Source: Lamellibrachia columna
Taxonomy: Eukaryota; Annelida; Polychaeta; Sabellida; Siboglinidae
NCBI GenBank assembly: GCA_963662155.1
Contig: OY759261.1
Span: 34,221,022 to 34,285,021, forward strand
DNA length: 64,000 nucleotides
Reading direction: 5' to 3'
Of this stretch, positions 23,402-32,688 are shown in pieces. The notes under the pieces were generated by a model that saw nothing but the letters and a program-made list of their open reading frames with translations, searched no databases and was not told where the DNA came from. Position 1 is the stretch's first letter. Each line of letters starts with the position of its first letter. A program made the position numbers and the translations under genes.

Positions 23402-23511
23402 TGTGCACTGTTCCTCACCCTCTCACATCTGGAAGTTGTGTTCAAAGAGGGCGTACATGATCTGGCTGACCCCAAACGATGGCTCTACAACTGACAGAAC
23501 AATTTCTTCAA
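23402..23511 (-). pseudogene. GARS1: GARS pseudogene R, exon with the VEPSFG motif
   Basis: After TTTGTAG the frame reads VEEIVLSV, then VEPSFGVSQIMYALFEH, NFQM, an in-frame TGA, EGEEQCT, then the donor GTGAGT. The family pattern is V(E)PSFG.GRIMY..FEH.F..REGDEQRT, part of the class II catalytic core (motif 3 region). The TGA sits at a conserved Arg (CGA to TGA is a CpG-type change), and the GR of the motif is SQ. The phase fits the exon ending ...RYTKKVH at 41644 or 54223. Confidence 0.88.
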
Positions 23512-23569
23512 CTACAAAGATTTGATCCCTCTCAACAGACATTCACTGCTTTATGATTTGAGCCAAACT

Positions 23570-23990
23570 CCCCACCAGTGGCGCCACATAGTGAATGTAA
23601 TGGAAATCACAATTTCACCATTGCATCAACATACATGATGTGCAGAATCTGCACATCATGATTATTTCATTTGGTAAACTCCTAATTTTTGTCAATAAAT
23701 CTGTAATTTTCATACAATTGTGGATAGTGTTTCCTTTGAAAATGTGTGTAGGAACAAAATAACATTCATTGTTGTTTGAAAGTTTGTTACATATACTCAA
23801 GTTCACAGTAGCAAGTCAACAAACAACAACAATCGCATTGCCCAGCCAACATACGACTCTGCACTGTCCATTTTGAACTTATAATAAAGTTGTGGCAGTT
23901 TGGATTTTAGCATTAAATTTTATCGCATCCATTTTGAAAATTCACTGACTGTTGTTCTGTATATGATGTTTTATACGCTGTCTTTATTTG
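23570..23990. repeat. Intronic block of GARS-R, duplicated at 40.02-40.37 kb
   Basis: ACCAGTGGCGCCACATAGTG, AATGTAATG, TCCATTTTGAA, AAGTTGTGGCAGT and CGCATCCATTTTGAAAATTC occur in the same order at 40030-40365. Here the GTCCATTTTGAA..GTGGCAGT segment is single; there it is a three-copy 42-bp array. Confidence 0.85.
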
Positions 23991-23994
23991 TTAG

Positions 23995-24475
23995 GGGGTC
24001 ACTCTCTAAATATGCAGGAGGGGATCACTCTCTAAATATGCAGGAGGATATTTTAAAATAAGATCATCTCTCTAAATACACAGGCAGGGTTCACTCTCTA
24101 AATACACTGGAGGGGGCCACTCTAAGTACACTTGAGGGGGGTAACTCTATAAATACATAGGAGGGGGACACTCTAAATACACAGGCAGGGGTCACTCTCT
24201 AAATACACACGAGATGTCATTCCGTAAATATACAGGAGGGATCACTCTCTAAATATGCAGGAGGGGGTTGTTCACTATCTAGATACACAGAAAGGTCACG
24301 CTGTAAAAACACTGGACGAGTCACTCTTTAGATGCACAGGAAAAGGGCCACTCACTAAATGCAGGGGGGGGGGCGGTCCCTCACTAAATACGCAGCAGTG
24401 GTCACTCTCTAAATACACTCACTCAAGGAGGTCACTCAAAATACACAGGAGGTGATCATTATCTAAAGACAGGAG
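23995..24475. repeat. Degenerate tandem repeat, ~27-bp unit, ~17 copies
   Basis: Unit close to GGAGGGGGTCACTCTCTAAATACACA with frequent indels and G-runs. It is flanked on the right by the second 35-bp array. Confidence 0.85.
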
Positions 24476-24785
24476 AGGGTTATCTGTCAGGACACAAGAT
24501 GGTCTCCTTAGTTGGTTATCTGTCGGTACATGAGATGACCCCTTCGTTAGTTACATGCTTGGACACAAGAGTACTCCTTAATTGGTTATCTGTCGGGACA
24601 TGAGATGACCCCTTCACTAGCTACCTGTTGGGACATGAGATGACCCCCTAAGTTGGTTACCTGTTGGGACATGAGATGATCCCTTAGCTGGTTATCTGTA
24701 CGGACATGAAATGACCCCTTTGTTGGTTACATGTTGGGATATATTACCCTATAGTTGGTTATCTTTCAGGACATGAGATGACAAT
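24476..24785. repeat. Minisatellite, 35-bp unit, ~9 copies (second array)
   Basis: Same unit as 23005-23257 and 28266-28478, with more divergence. It ends abruptly at GATGAC followed by AATCAGGCATGGGGCAATTA. Confidence 0.9.
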
Positions 24786-25493
24786 CAGGCATGGGGCAAT
24801 TAACCTGCAAAGTTAATTAAATTACAATTAACTCAGAAATTCTCCAATTAAATTAAACTCACATATTTCTCAGGTCAATTAAATTAAATTAACCTCCCAA
24901 ATTCTTCAATTAAATTAAATTAACAATTAATTTTATTCAATTAACAAATAACAGTTATATCATGTGTTGGTATAAATGTTTGCACATTTAAAACAGTCCT
25001 AAAATCACAAGACTTTTAACAGAAATGTGTTTTGTAATTTTGTTGGAAAGAGATTTGTTCACACAATATCTACATGCCAAGACATTTCTTCATGGGGCAT
25101 ATGGTTACATTTTAAAAGTGGTAGATACTTGTTAAAATATATTATTTATCTGAAAGGTATGAAAAGTTGTGGCTGAATATTTGCACGTGTTGGGTTTCCT
25201 CCTATATTTAAATGCCAAATTAATAAAACCAGACTACAAACATCATTTCTATGATGACGTCTGTACAGACATCATTTGTATGATGATGTCTATAGGCCGG
25301 TTGTTACATATGCAGTGTTTTATACTGAATCATTAGGTTTCCCCTTTACGCGTTTGCATTTAAATATGTACACACTATTTTGTATGCATCACTAGAACTG
25401 GCATGTTTCTGATGTAAGTTGGCACTGTAAAAAGATCCCAAACTGATGCCATATTACATTTCTCTACATCTCCCCATTAACGGTTATATGTAC
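24786..25493. other. AATTA-rich segment and unique DNA
   Basis: 24800-24955 is dominated by AATTAAATTAA motifs following CAGGCATGGGGC, which could be a decayed transposon end, although no partner end was found. 25230-25300 holds two ~28-bp copies of ACATCATTT.TATGATGA. No gene is seen. Confidence 0.4.
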
Positions 25494-25854
25494 TAGTGCC
25501 CTGCGCGGGCCGGGCTTTGGGTCCAAGCCCGGCCCGGCCCGCGGGCCGGGCCTCTACATAATTCCGCGGGCCGGGCCGAGCCTGGGCCTACATACTGCGG
25601 GCCCGGGCCTACATACTGCGGGCCCGGGCCGGGCCTGGGTTGAAAACAATTTAAACACATCGGGCTTGGGCCGGGCCTGGGCCTAGTGTGAGCGGGCCGG
25701 GCCGGGCCTGGGCTGGGCCTGGACATAATAAAAATATTCATAAAAAACACTGATTATTACTTTATTGTTTAATAAAACCTGATTATAAATTGTAATTCCA
25801 GTTAATGAATGCTTAAAATTATTTATTTAGTATTATATAGTTGCAAATTGAGAC

Positions 25855-26000
25855 CTTGCATGGAATCTAATGGCCCCATAAGTTCACTTGGCTGGAAGTA
25901 GCCAGCCCCAAATGTTTACTTTAGAAATATTTGCAGAGGCAACTTTGACCCTACCAGTGGACATTCTATTGTCTAGGTCTTCCCTCCAAACATTGCCCAC
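25855..26000. repeat. ~150-bp repeat with a direct copy at 26840-26990
   Basis: TCTAATGGCCCCATAAGTTC, GCCAGCCCCAAATGTTTA and CCTACCAGTGGA.TTCTATTG recur in order. One copy lies inside the GGGCC element and the other just outside its right end, adjoining the CR1-like tail. Confidence 0.8.
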
Positions 26001-26418
26001 CTGAATGACCTGCCCACTGCCAAGTGCCCACTAGGCCACTAGCCCACTACATAGTACCCAACCCAGTTGGTAATTGGTATTTCTCCCCAGTCCTAATTCA
26101 TTCACACTTGTACTAATTCACACATGTCTGAACCTGTCTGTCTCAGGCTAGTGACTGCAGGCCTGCTGGAAATGCCACTGGGTATCAGTGCCAGTGGGTG
26201 ACATTTAATTGAAATATCATATTAAATTATGTTAACTTAGTTGACCTAATTCAATTAACAATGTAAATTGGGGTTATGGCTTGCATAAGAGTTAAGTCAG
26301 GGTTAGATAAACAAATCTCGTACCCTAACCATAAGCCAATACATTAAAGTCAAATATAACAAATCTTATCATATTTAATAGTCATGACACTAAGAAGTTT
26401 TTCTTTATTTTTCTTCAG

Positions 26419-26490
26419 GATATTCGTCCGTTTGAAGAAGTTGGTGGTGCTGTATTTTTAGAACTCGTCCAGCACACTATGGACAAATAA
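26419..26490 (+). pseudogene. hAT transposase C-terminal exon fragment
   Basis: A polypyrimidine tract and acceptor (TTTTTCTTCAG) precede the frame DIRPFEEVGGAVFLELVQHT plus MDK and a stop. The D.RPF..V...F..L pattern is typical of BED-type hAT transposases, just before the catalytic core in full-length proteins; here it ends at a TAA. A perfect hairpin (ACAAATAAACTG / CAGTTTATTTGT) overlaps the stop at about 26482-26513. No other transposase exon was found. Confidence 0.5.
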
Positions 26491-27019
26491 ACTGTTTTAC
26501 AGTTTATTTGTTTTTCGTCTTTGTTATAATATTATAGGTTTATCTTCTTTAAACTTTGCGGGCCGCGGGCTTACCCATCTTTGGCCCGCGGGTATGGGCC
26601 GGGCCTGGGCCTGAAACTTGCGGGCCGGGCCTGGGCCAAACATTCACGGTCTGGGCCGGGCCTGGGCCTAAGTTCTAATTTGCGGGCCTGGGCCGGGCCG
26701 GGCTTGAAACATTATTGCGGGCCTGGGCCAGGCCTGGATTCTAACTGCTAATTGCGGGCCGGGCTTGGGATCAAATTCTAGGCCCGCGCAGGGCACTAAT
26801 ATTATGTACACATAAAATTATAGATGCATACCTGGTTAGGTCTAATGGCCCCCATAGGTCCACTTGCCTGCAAGTTGCCAGCCCCAAATGTTTAATTTAA
26901 ACAGAAATTTGCAGAATCCAAGATTAGCCATCAACTTATCACCCTACCAGTGGATGTTCTATTGTCTAGGCCTCACTCCAATTCACAGGTGCTGAATTAC
27001 CAGCCACCACAGTTTAACA

Positions 27020-28235
27020 AGATTTGCCATCCAAGCCAAAGGCCCAGATGGCAAGTTGACAAGGAAGCCATTGGCTTATCCAGAGTCCAACAATGTTCAT
27101 CTACTTATAGCCCGCCCTCCTGAGATATGTGTCAACCTTGTTTTTAAACATATTCACGCTGCTAGCAGTTACACAATCTGTAGACAATTTGTTCCATTCA
27201 TTTATTGTCCTCTGTGAGAACGAGTGCTTCCTGATGTCCAATCTACATTGATCCTTTACTAATTTTACCTCATGTCCTCTAGTTCTGCTATCCTTCTTGA
27301 GTGAGAAAAACATATTTCTATCAATATTTTCATACCCATTCAATATCTTAAAAACTTCAATCTGATCTCCTCTTAACCTCCTTGTCTCTAGAGTTGTTAA
27401 ACCACATTCTTTCAGGCGTTCTTCATAACTAAGGTATCTCAGTTCTGGAATCATTTTAGTTGCTCTCCTTTGTATGCGTTCAAGCGTATCTATATCCTTC
27501 TTACGATATGGTCTCCATGCTTGTATACAGTATTCTAAATGAGGTCTAACTATTGCTTTATAAAGAGGTATAATTAACTTTTTTCCCTTGTATGTTATGT
27601 TTCTTCTAATCAATCCAAGAATTTGATTACCCTTTGAAGCTGCAATACCACACTGCTCTGAAACTTTCATATCAGCGCTTATTGTAACTCCTAAGTCCTT
27701 TTCTTTTACAGTAGTACCCAGAACAGTATCTCCCATTTTATAGTTTACATTCAAGTTCCTATGTCCTGTATGTAGGCATTTACATTTCCCAAAATTGAAC
27801 AACATCTGCCATTTCTCAGACCATTTCACTAATCTGTCTAGATTGTTTTGTAAATGTTGTTTATCACCATCAGTATTAACCTTTCTAAACAGTTTTGTGT
27901 CATCCACAAATTTCAGTACATTACTTGTTATACTGTCGTCCAAGTCATTGATATAAATTAAGAATAATATAGGTCCTAATACTGATCCTTGAGGTACCCC
28001 ACTCAAAACCGATTTCCAATTTGAAACTTCTCCATCTACTACAACTCGTTGTCTTCTGTCATTCAGCCATTGTTCTATCCAGTCAGTTATGCTATCCCCG
28101 ATACCATGGGCTTTTAATTTAAGTAGTAATCTTTGATGTGGCACTTTGTCAAAAGCTTTCTGAAAATCTAAGTAGATAATATCTACTGGCGATCCCACGT
28201 CTATCCACTTAGTGATTTCTTCCAAAAAAAGTTGG
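27020..28235 (-). mobile_element. 5'-truncated CR1-like retrotransposon with a long intact RT frame
   Basis: Reading the minus strand, homology starts at LEEITKWIDVGSPVDIIYLD (~28230) and runs unbroken for about 380 codons to the stop at 27101, followed by the conserved 3' tail (27021-27100). Motifs: FQKAFDKVPHQRLLLKLKAH, GVPQGSVLGPILFLIYINDL, KFVDDTKLF (catalytic DD intact), RPHLEYCIQAWRPY, RRATKMIPELRYL, WNKLSTDCVTASSVNMFKN. The endonuclease and RT fingers are absent, as expected from incomplete target-primed reverse transcription. It is the youngest-looking retroelement in the window. Confidence 0.92.
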
Positions 28236-28265
28236 TATGGTTGGTACAGTGTATAATATACATGC

Positions 28266-28478
28266 AGGGACATGAGATGACCCTATAGTTGGTTACCTGC
28301 TGGGACATGAGAAGACCCCTTCGTTGGTTACCTGCTGGGACATGAGAAGACCCCTTCGTTGGTTACCTGCTGGGACATGAGATTACCCTATAGTTGGTTA
28401 CCTGCTGGGACATGAGATGACCCCTTTGTTGGTTACCTGCTGGGACATGAGATGACCCCTTTGTTGGTTACCTGTCGG
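28266..28478. repeat. Minisatellite, 35-bp unit, 6 copies, starting at a SEPSECS splice donor
   Basis: On the minus strand the unit reads GTAACCAACAAAGGGGTCAT plus CTCATGTCCCAGCAG. The first unit begins exactly at the donor GTAACC that follows the SEPSECS exon at 28472-28678, so every unit repeats a CAG|GTAACC-like 5' splice site. Confidence 0.9.
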
Positions 28479-28678
28479 GGACTTGAGGAGCGAAGCAGCA
28501 GGTCGTTTTCATCACACTGCATATGTTGTCTGCTCCTGGTTCGGCAATGTTAGTCCTGAGTGACGCTAAGTCCATGCGTCCATCATTGTATGCCCCACCT
28601 GCTGTGACAATCAACTTGAAATGTGACTTCTGGGCAATTCTTGGCCAAAGCACATATTTTGTATTTGGATGGAACATT
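28472..28678 (-). pseudogene. SEPSECS: SEPSECS exon (WPRI..QKS ... CFAP.VPDR)
   Basis: SEPSECS converts phosphoseryl-tRNA(Sec) to selenocysteyl-tRNA(Sec) using selenophosphate and PLP. The minus-strand frame reads MFHPNTKYVLWPRIAQKSHF, then KLIVTAGG, LASLRTN, ADNICSV and TTCCFAPQVPDR, then the donor GTAACC. The family pattern is KY..WPRI.QKS.FK...TAG...LRTDL...D.I...TTSCFAPRVPDR. About 15 residues after TAG are missing and the linker is short, so I score it as a decayed copy. The acceptor (GTGACTAG) is weak. The next exon, which should carry the PLP lysine, was not found. Confidence 0.85.
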
Positions 28679-28689
28679 CTAGTCACAAG

Positions 28690-28925
28690 TTATTGTTAGG
28701 ACGCCATTGACTTTTTGAGTCCAACTTATCACATATCTGTCAATTTTAGTTTAATACAATCAGTAGATAATTTGTTCCATTCATTTATCATCCTTCATGA
28801 GAATGGGTACTTTCTAATATCCAGTCTGTACTTTTCTTTTATTAGTGCTGCTCTGTGTCTTGTTTTTGTACTACAACCTTAAGTTTGAAGACAATATTTC
28901 TATCAATATCTTCACCGACATTCAC
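28690..28925 (-). mobile_element. Old CR1-like 3' fragment in the SEPSECS intron
   Basis: The minus-strand translation gives IDRNIVF, ALIKEKYRLDIRKYPFS, a stop, then INEWNKLSTDCI and a decayed tail (GTTGGACTC...CAATGGCGTCCT). This matches the C-terminal domain and 3' tail of the CR1-like copies, with frameshifts. It is older than the 27.0-28.2 kb copy. Confidence 0.75.
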
Positions 28926-29204
28926 TTGCAATTAGACAAAGAATTTCTAGTTTTCCTATTATACTGAATAGCAAATGAGGTTATCCTTAGGAAATCCTGT
29001 AGAACCTGTACTAGAACACTAGAACCACCTGTTACAATCAGTATATGTAACACACCACTACTTTCTGTGACAAAAAATAAGAATATACTGTGTTGATGAA
29101 CTTGGAAATGTTGTATACATGTACAATTGATAAAAACCTGTGAGACAGCATTTTTCACCTTTGTAGTTACGTAACTGAACCCAGCCCTGACATGTATAAT
29201 CCAC

Positions 29205-29830
29205 CAGATGTTAGACGTGATCTATCCTAGGAGTCTGATGGCATCCAGCACCATGGCAGTGGCACGTTAGTCCTGACCTGTCTGAGGAGTTTGATGGCAT
29301 CCAGCACTATGGCAGTGGCAAGTTAGACGTGACCTGTCCCAGGAGTCTGATGACATCCAGCACTATGGCAGTGGCAAGTTAGACGTGACCTGTCCCAGGA
29401 GTCTGATGACATCCAGCACTATGGCAGTGGCAAGTTAGACGTGATCTGTCCCAGGAGTTTGATGGCATCTAGCACTATGGCAGTGGCAAGTTAGACGTGA
29501 TCTGTCCCAGGAATCTGATGGCATCTAGCACTATGGCAGTGGCAAGTTAGACGTGATCTGTCCCAGGAGTCTGATGGCATCCAGCACTATGGCAATGGCA
29601 AGTTAGACGTGATCTGTCCCAGGAGTCTGATGGCATCTAGCACTATGGCAGTGGCAAGTTAGACGTGATCTGTCCCAGGAGTCTGATGGCATCTAGCACT
29701 ATGGCAGTGGCAAGTTATACGTGATCTGTCCCAGGAGTCTGATGGCATCTAGCACTATGGCAGTGGCAAGTTAGACATGATCTGTCCCAGGAGTCTGATG
29801 GCATCTAGCACTATGGCAGTGGCAAGTTTC
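29205..29830. repeat. Minisatellite, 56-bp unit, ~11 copies, grown from a SEPSECS exon
   Basis: Unit CAAGTTAGACGTGATCTGTC, CCAGGAGTCTGATGGCATCT, AGCACTATGGCAGTGG. On the minus strand it contains the coding string for [15 protein letters not shown] from the adjoining exon (29780-29905). The array's right edge lies inside that exon's homology. Confidence 0.93.
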
Positions 29831-29905
29831 ATAAGCACACTTGAGCCAGCTGTCTTTGGTTGCACAGCAGAAATGTGTCCTAATCTACCAATGCCACGAC
29901 CTAAT
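29780..29905 (-). pseudogene. SEPSECS: SEPSECS exon (GIGR.G.ISAVQPK motif)
   Basis: After the acceptor GCTGTTGTAG the frame reads [17 protein letters not shown], then [19 protein letters not shown] and RLLGQ, matching the SEPSECS pattern HGIGRSGDISAVQPKAAGS followed by S.L..K..N.LVLD..KLAG. Its 5' phase joins the exon at 30778-30932 exactly (...RHFAG with A TTA to RLGRG). The 3' end merges into the 56-bp array, and no donor is recognisable. The downstream residues (V..ANCF.VPMATGMSL) were not found. Confidence 0.88.
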
Positions 29906-30777
29906 CTACAACAGCACATAATATGTATTACACGATTACTGCAATTGACAACAAACAATGATCAATCTCTTGGTTGACAGAGTAGACTCCATTACAAGTT
30001 TATAAGATTCAAATTGTACAGGTCTTGATGGGTTTCACTATATTCTACAGTTCATTTCAACTACACCCGGATAATCTGCAAAAAGTCTAACTGGTGGTAA
30101 CCATGACACATGGTCTAAATGTACACGGCCACAACAGTTGATGTTACCTCAAAATATGACACAAGCTACAAACTTAGGATTTTAATTAATGATAGTCAAG
30201 TTCATAACAAACACTAATTTAACATCCACAGCGCATGATCAATTTAAATATACATCATATACACTATTTTTAATATTAATTGCTGTTTTTATTCGTTATG
30301 GCCAAATTTATTGCAATGTTTTATGCTGTTTAATATTAAATTTGCAAAGTACATTTCAATTGAGCATTTGGTGTGGATTTTAAATTTGCGTTCTGTAATA
30401 AATTTGGCCACCATTAATTAAGTTTATATGTAAGGTCATAACTTGCATCACAGTTTGAGGGAACACTGACTGGCGTGGTCTTGTACATTTAGACCTTGTG
30501 TCTTGGTTATCATCAGTTAGGCTACAGAATAGTAATAGTTCAATGACAAAAGTTTATTTTACATTTCCTTTAACATTTTATCCTTGACCAAACTATTTAA
30601 GGTGGAAGTATTTTCCACAAATATGCACTATTATTTCAAATCATCAGTAAATTTCCCGTCATAAAGGCCAGCATTTTGTTACTTCAAAACATTGCAGTAA
30701 ATGTAATCACATGATATCTTCTGTGAGTGATGCAACATTTGTATTAACAAGATTTAATTGCAATGATTGTGGTCTAC
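29906..30777 (-). other. SEPSECS intron
   Basis: AT-rich sequence between the donor GTAGAC (30777) and the acceptor at 29906. No array and no ORF of interest. Confidence 0.6.
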
Positions 30778-30932
30778 CTGAAGTGACGATTCCTCTCAAG
30801 TTTAGAGACGATGCGGGCTTCCCTCTCTCCCACACCACAGTTCCCTGGGAAGTTGTTGCTGTCCATCACTGACAGTTGTTGTATGATGTACTCTATGGTG
30901 ACGTCATCCCACCCATCTGTTGGTCATTTCCT
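30778..30932 (-). pseudogene. SEPSECS: SEPSECS exon (MDSNNFPGNCGVGERE motif), with one in-frame TGA
   Basis: The acceptor TTTCTGTGACAG is followed by RK, TGA, PTDGWDDVTIEYIIQQLSV, then MDSNNFPGNCGVGEREAR and IVSKLERNRHF, then the donor GTAGAC. The GNCGVGERE block is a hallmark of the SEPSECS N-terminal region. Apart from the TGA three codons into the exon the frame is open and well conserved. The TGA aligns with a variable position (Cys in the human protein, from memory). The upstream first exon was not found before the MULE at 31.4 kb. Confidence 0.9.
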
Positions 30933-31011
30933 CTGTCACAGAAAACATCTACTATGGGATGTGTAAACATCTGTGTGCACACGTGTTGTGTGTGGGAGTC
31001 ATGGCTCCTTC

Positions 31012-31130
31012 CCATTACAGCTACTTCCCATTACAGCTACTTCCCGTTACAGCTACTTCCCGTTATAGCTACTTGTGTGGCAGCAACTAATTTGGCATTG
31101 AAACTAATCCCGTTACAGCTACTTCCTTGA
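31012..31130. repeat. Short tandem repeat, ~17-bp unit, ~5 copies
   Basis: CCCGTTACAGCTACTTC is repeated, with variants, up to about 31128. Confidence 0.85.
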
Positions 31131-31502
31131 CTCTATTCTTGAGCCAAGAGAGAAGCAATTATTTCAGATGATATACAGCATAAAAATACATGATGTGTAT
31201 GCATTACAGTTTTATTAAGACATAAATACATTAATTGTATAGAGTACTCAGTATAAGATACTCCATATATTATGCCCAACATTATGAATTGAATGAAAGT
31301 CATGTATCACAAGTGAATGTCATTCTAACATCAGCAAGTACCACCGGTAACTGTCATCAATCACAAGTGAATGTCACTCTAATTTAAATTTAAAATGTTC
31401 AGCTGCAAACAGAAAACTCAGAACAAATCTTTCCCCCATCACATACTCCTGTTTGAACTGAGCCAGACGCTGTTTCACAATCCGGTACTTCCTCTTCTTC
31501 TG

Positions 31503-32198
31503 TGGTGGTGGTTGGGCTGCATCATGTGCTGGTTGGGCTGCATCATGTGGTGGTAGGGCTGCATCATGGGGTGGTTGGGCTGCATCATGTGGTGGTTGGG
31601 CTGCATCATGTGGTGGTATGTCTGCATCATGTGGTGGTTGGGCTGCATCATGTGGTGGTTGGGCTGCATCATGTGGTGGTATGTCTGCATCATGTGGTGG
31701 TTGGGCTGCATCATGTGGTGGTAGGGCTGCATCATGGGGTGGTTGGGCTGCATCATGTGGTGGTTGGGCTGCATCATGTGGTGGTATGTCTGCATCATGT
31801 GGTGGTTGGGCTGCATCATGTGCTGGTTGGGCTGCATCATGTGGTGGTATGTCTGCATCATGTGGTGGTAGGGCTGCACCATGTGGTGGTTGGGCTGCAT
31901 CATGAGGTGATTGGGCTGCATCATGGGGTGGTTGGGCTGCATCATGGGGTGGTTGGGCTGCATCATGTGGTGGTTGGGCAGCATCATGTGGTGGTTGGGC
32001 TGCATCATGTGGTGGTTGGGCTGCGTCATGTGGTGGTATGGCTGCATCATGTGGTGGTTGGGCTGCATCATGTGCAGGTTGGGCTGCATCATGTGGTGGT
32101 TGGGCTGCATCATGTGGTGGTATGGCTGTATCATGTGGTGGTTGTGCTGCATCATGTGGTGGTTGGGCTGCATCATGTCGTGGTTTGGCTGCATCATG
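31503..32198 (-). repeat. In-frame coding minisatellite, 21-bp unit, 33 copies (HDAAQPP)
   Basis: The unit on the plus strand is GGTTGGGCTGCATCATGTGG plus T. On the minus strand the transposase frame encodes 33 consecutive seven-residue repeats of consensus HDAAQPP, with variants HDADIPP, HDAALPP, HDAAQPA and HGAALPP. The frame is preserved through the whole array and rejoins the family's conserved C-terminus. All other frames are also open because of the 21-bp period. Confidence 0.95.
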
Positions 32199-32442
32199 TG
32201 CAAGCTTCAGCTCTGTTGCTGCCTGCTCCTTCCTCGTCGCCTCCACAAACTCGAAGATGATGGGGTGATGTTTCCCCACAAGTTTTGTGAACTTCAATTT
32301 CCACCCCTCCATGTGATTGGTCATATGTTTCTTGTCTTCTGTGTGAACGTTCCACATAGACACTGGAATCTTTGCATCCTCGTCCAACTATGTTTTGACA
32401 AAGTAATCCTCAGTAGGACACTCTTCCTTGAGAGCCATCATC

Positions 32443-32688
32443 CATCATGGACATCAGCTGGAGGGAGGTGTGCCAATGGACATCAGCTGGAGGGAGGTGT
32501 GCCAATGGACATCAGCTGGAGGGAGGTGTGCCAATGGACATCAGCTGGAGGGAGGTGTGCCAATGGACATCAGATGGAGGGAGGTGTGCCAATGGACATC
32601 AGCTGGAGGGAGGTGTGCCAATGGACATCAGCTGGAGGGAGGTGTGCCAATGGACATCAGCTGGAGGGAGGTGTGCCAATGCAGCCAT
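32443..32688 (-). repeat. Minisatellite, 29-bp unit, ~8.5 copies, inside the transposase coding region
   Basis: Unit ATGGACATCAGCTGGAGGGA plus GGTGTGCCA. Its minus strand encodes LAHLPPADVH, a segment that follows the second catalytic region of the MULE transposase. Since 29 is not divisible by three, each unit shifts frame and the array destroys the protein. Confidence 0.93.

Larger units (their letters stand above)
25494..26798 (+). mobile_element. hAT-type relic with GGGCC-rich subterminal regions, ~1305 bp
   Basis: Perfect 18-bp TIRs: TAGTGCCCTGCGCGGGCC at 25494-25511 and its reverse complement at 26781-26798. Both subterminal zones (25500-25730 and 26555-26785) consist of repeated GCGGGCCGGGCCTGGGCC motifs in direct orientation, in sharp contrast to the AT-rich interior. 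A hAT-like C-terminal exon lies at 26419-26490. Flanks contain ATATGTAC (left) and AT-ATT-ATGTAC (right), a possible 8-bp target duplication with a 3-bp insertion. Confidence 0.72.

Noticed and set aside
25494..26798. TA-target (Tc1/mariner-type) assignment of the GGGCC element
   Set aside because: TA at the tips fits formally, but the hAT-like exon and the near-match ATATGTAC flanks favour hAT; left unresolved in the confidence.
30778..30932. SEPSECS as a new selenoprotein
   Set aside because: Other exons of this copy are missing or decayed, so a nonsense mutation is the simplest reading; kept only as a low-interest finding.
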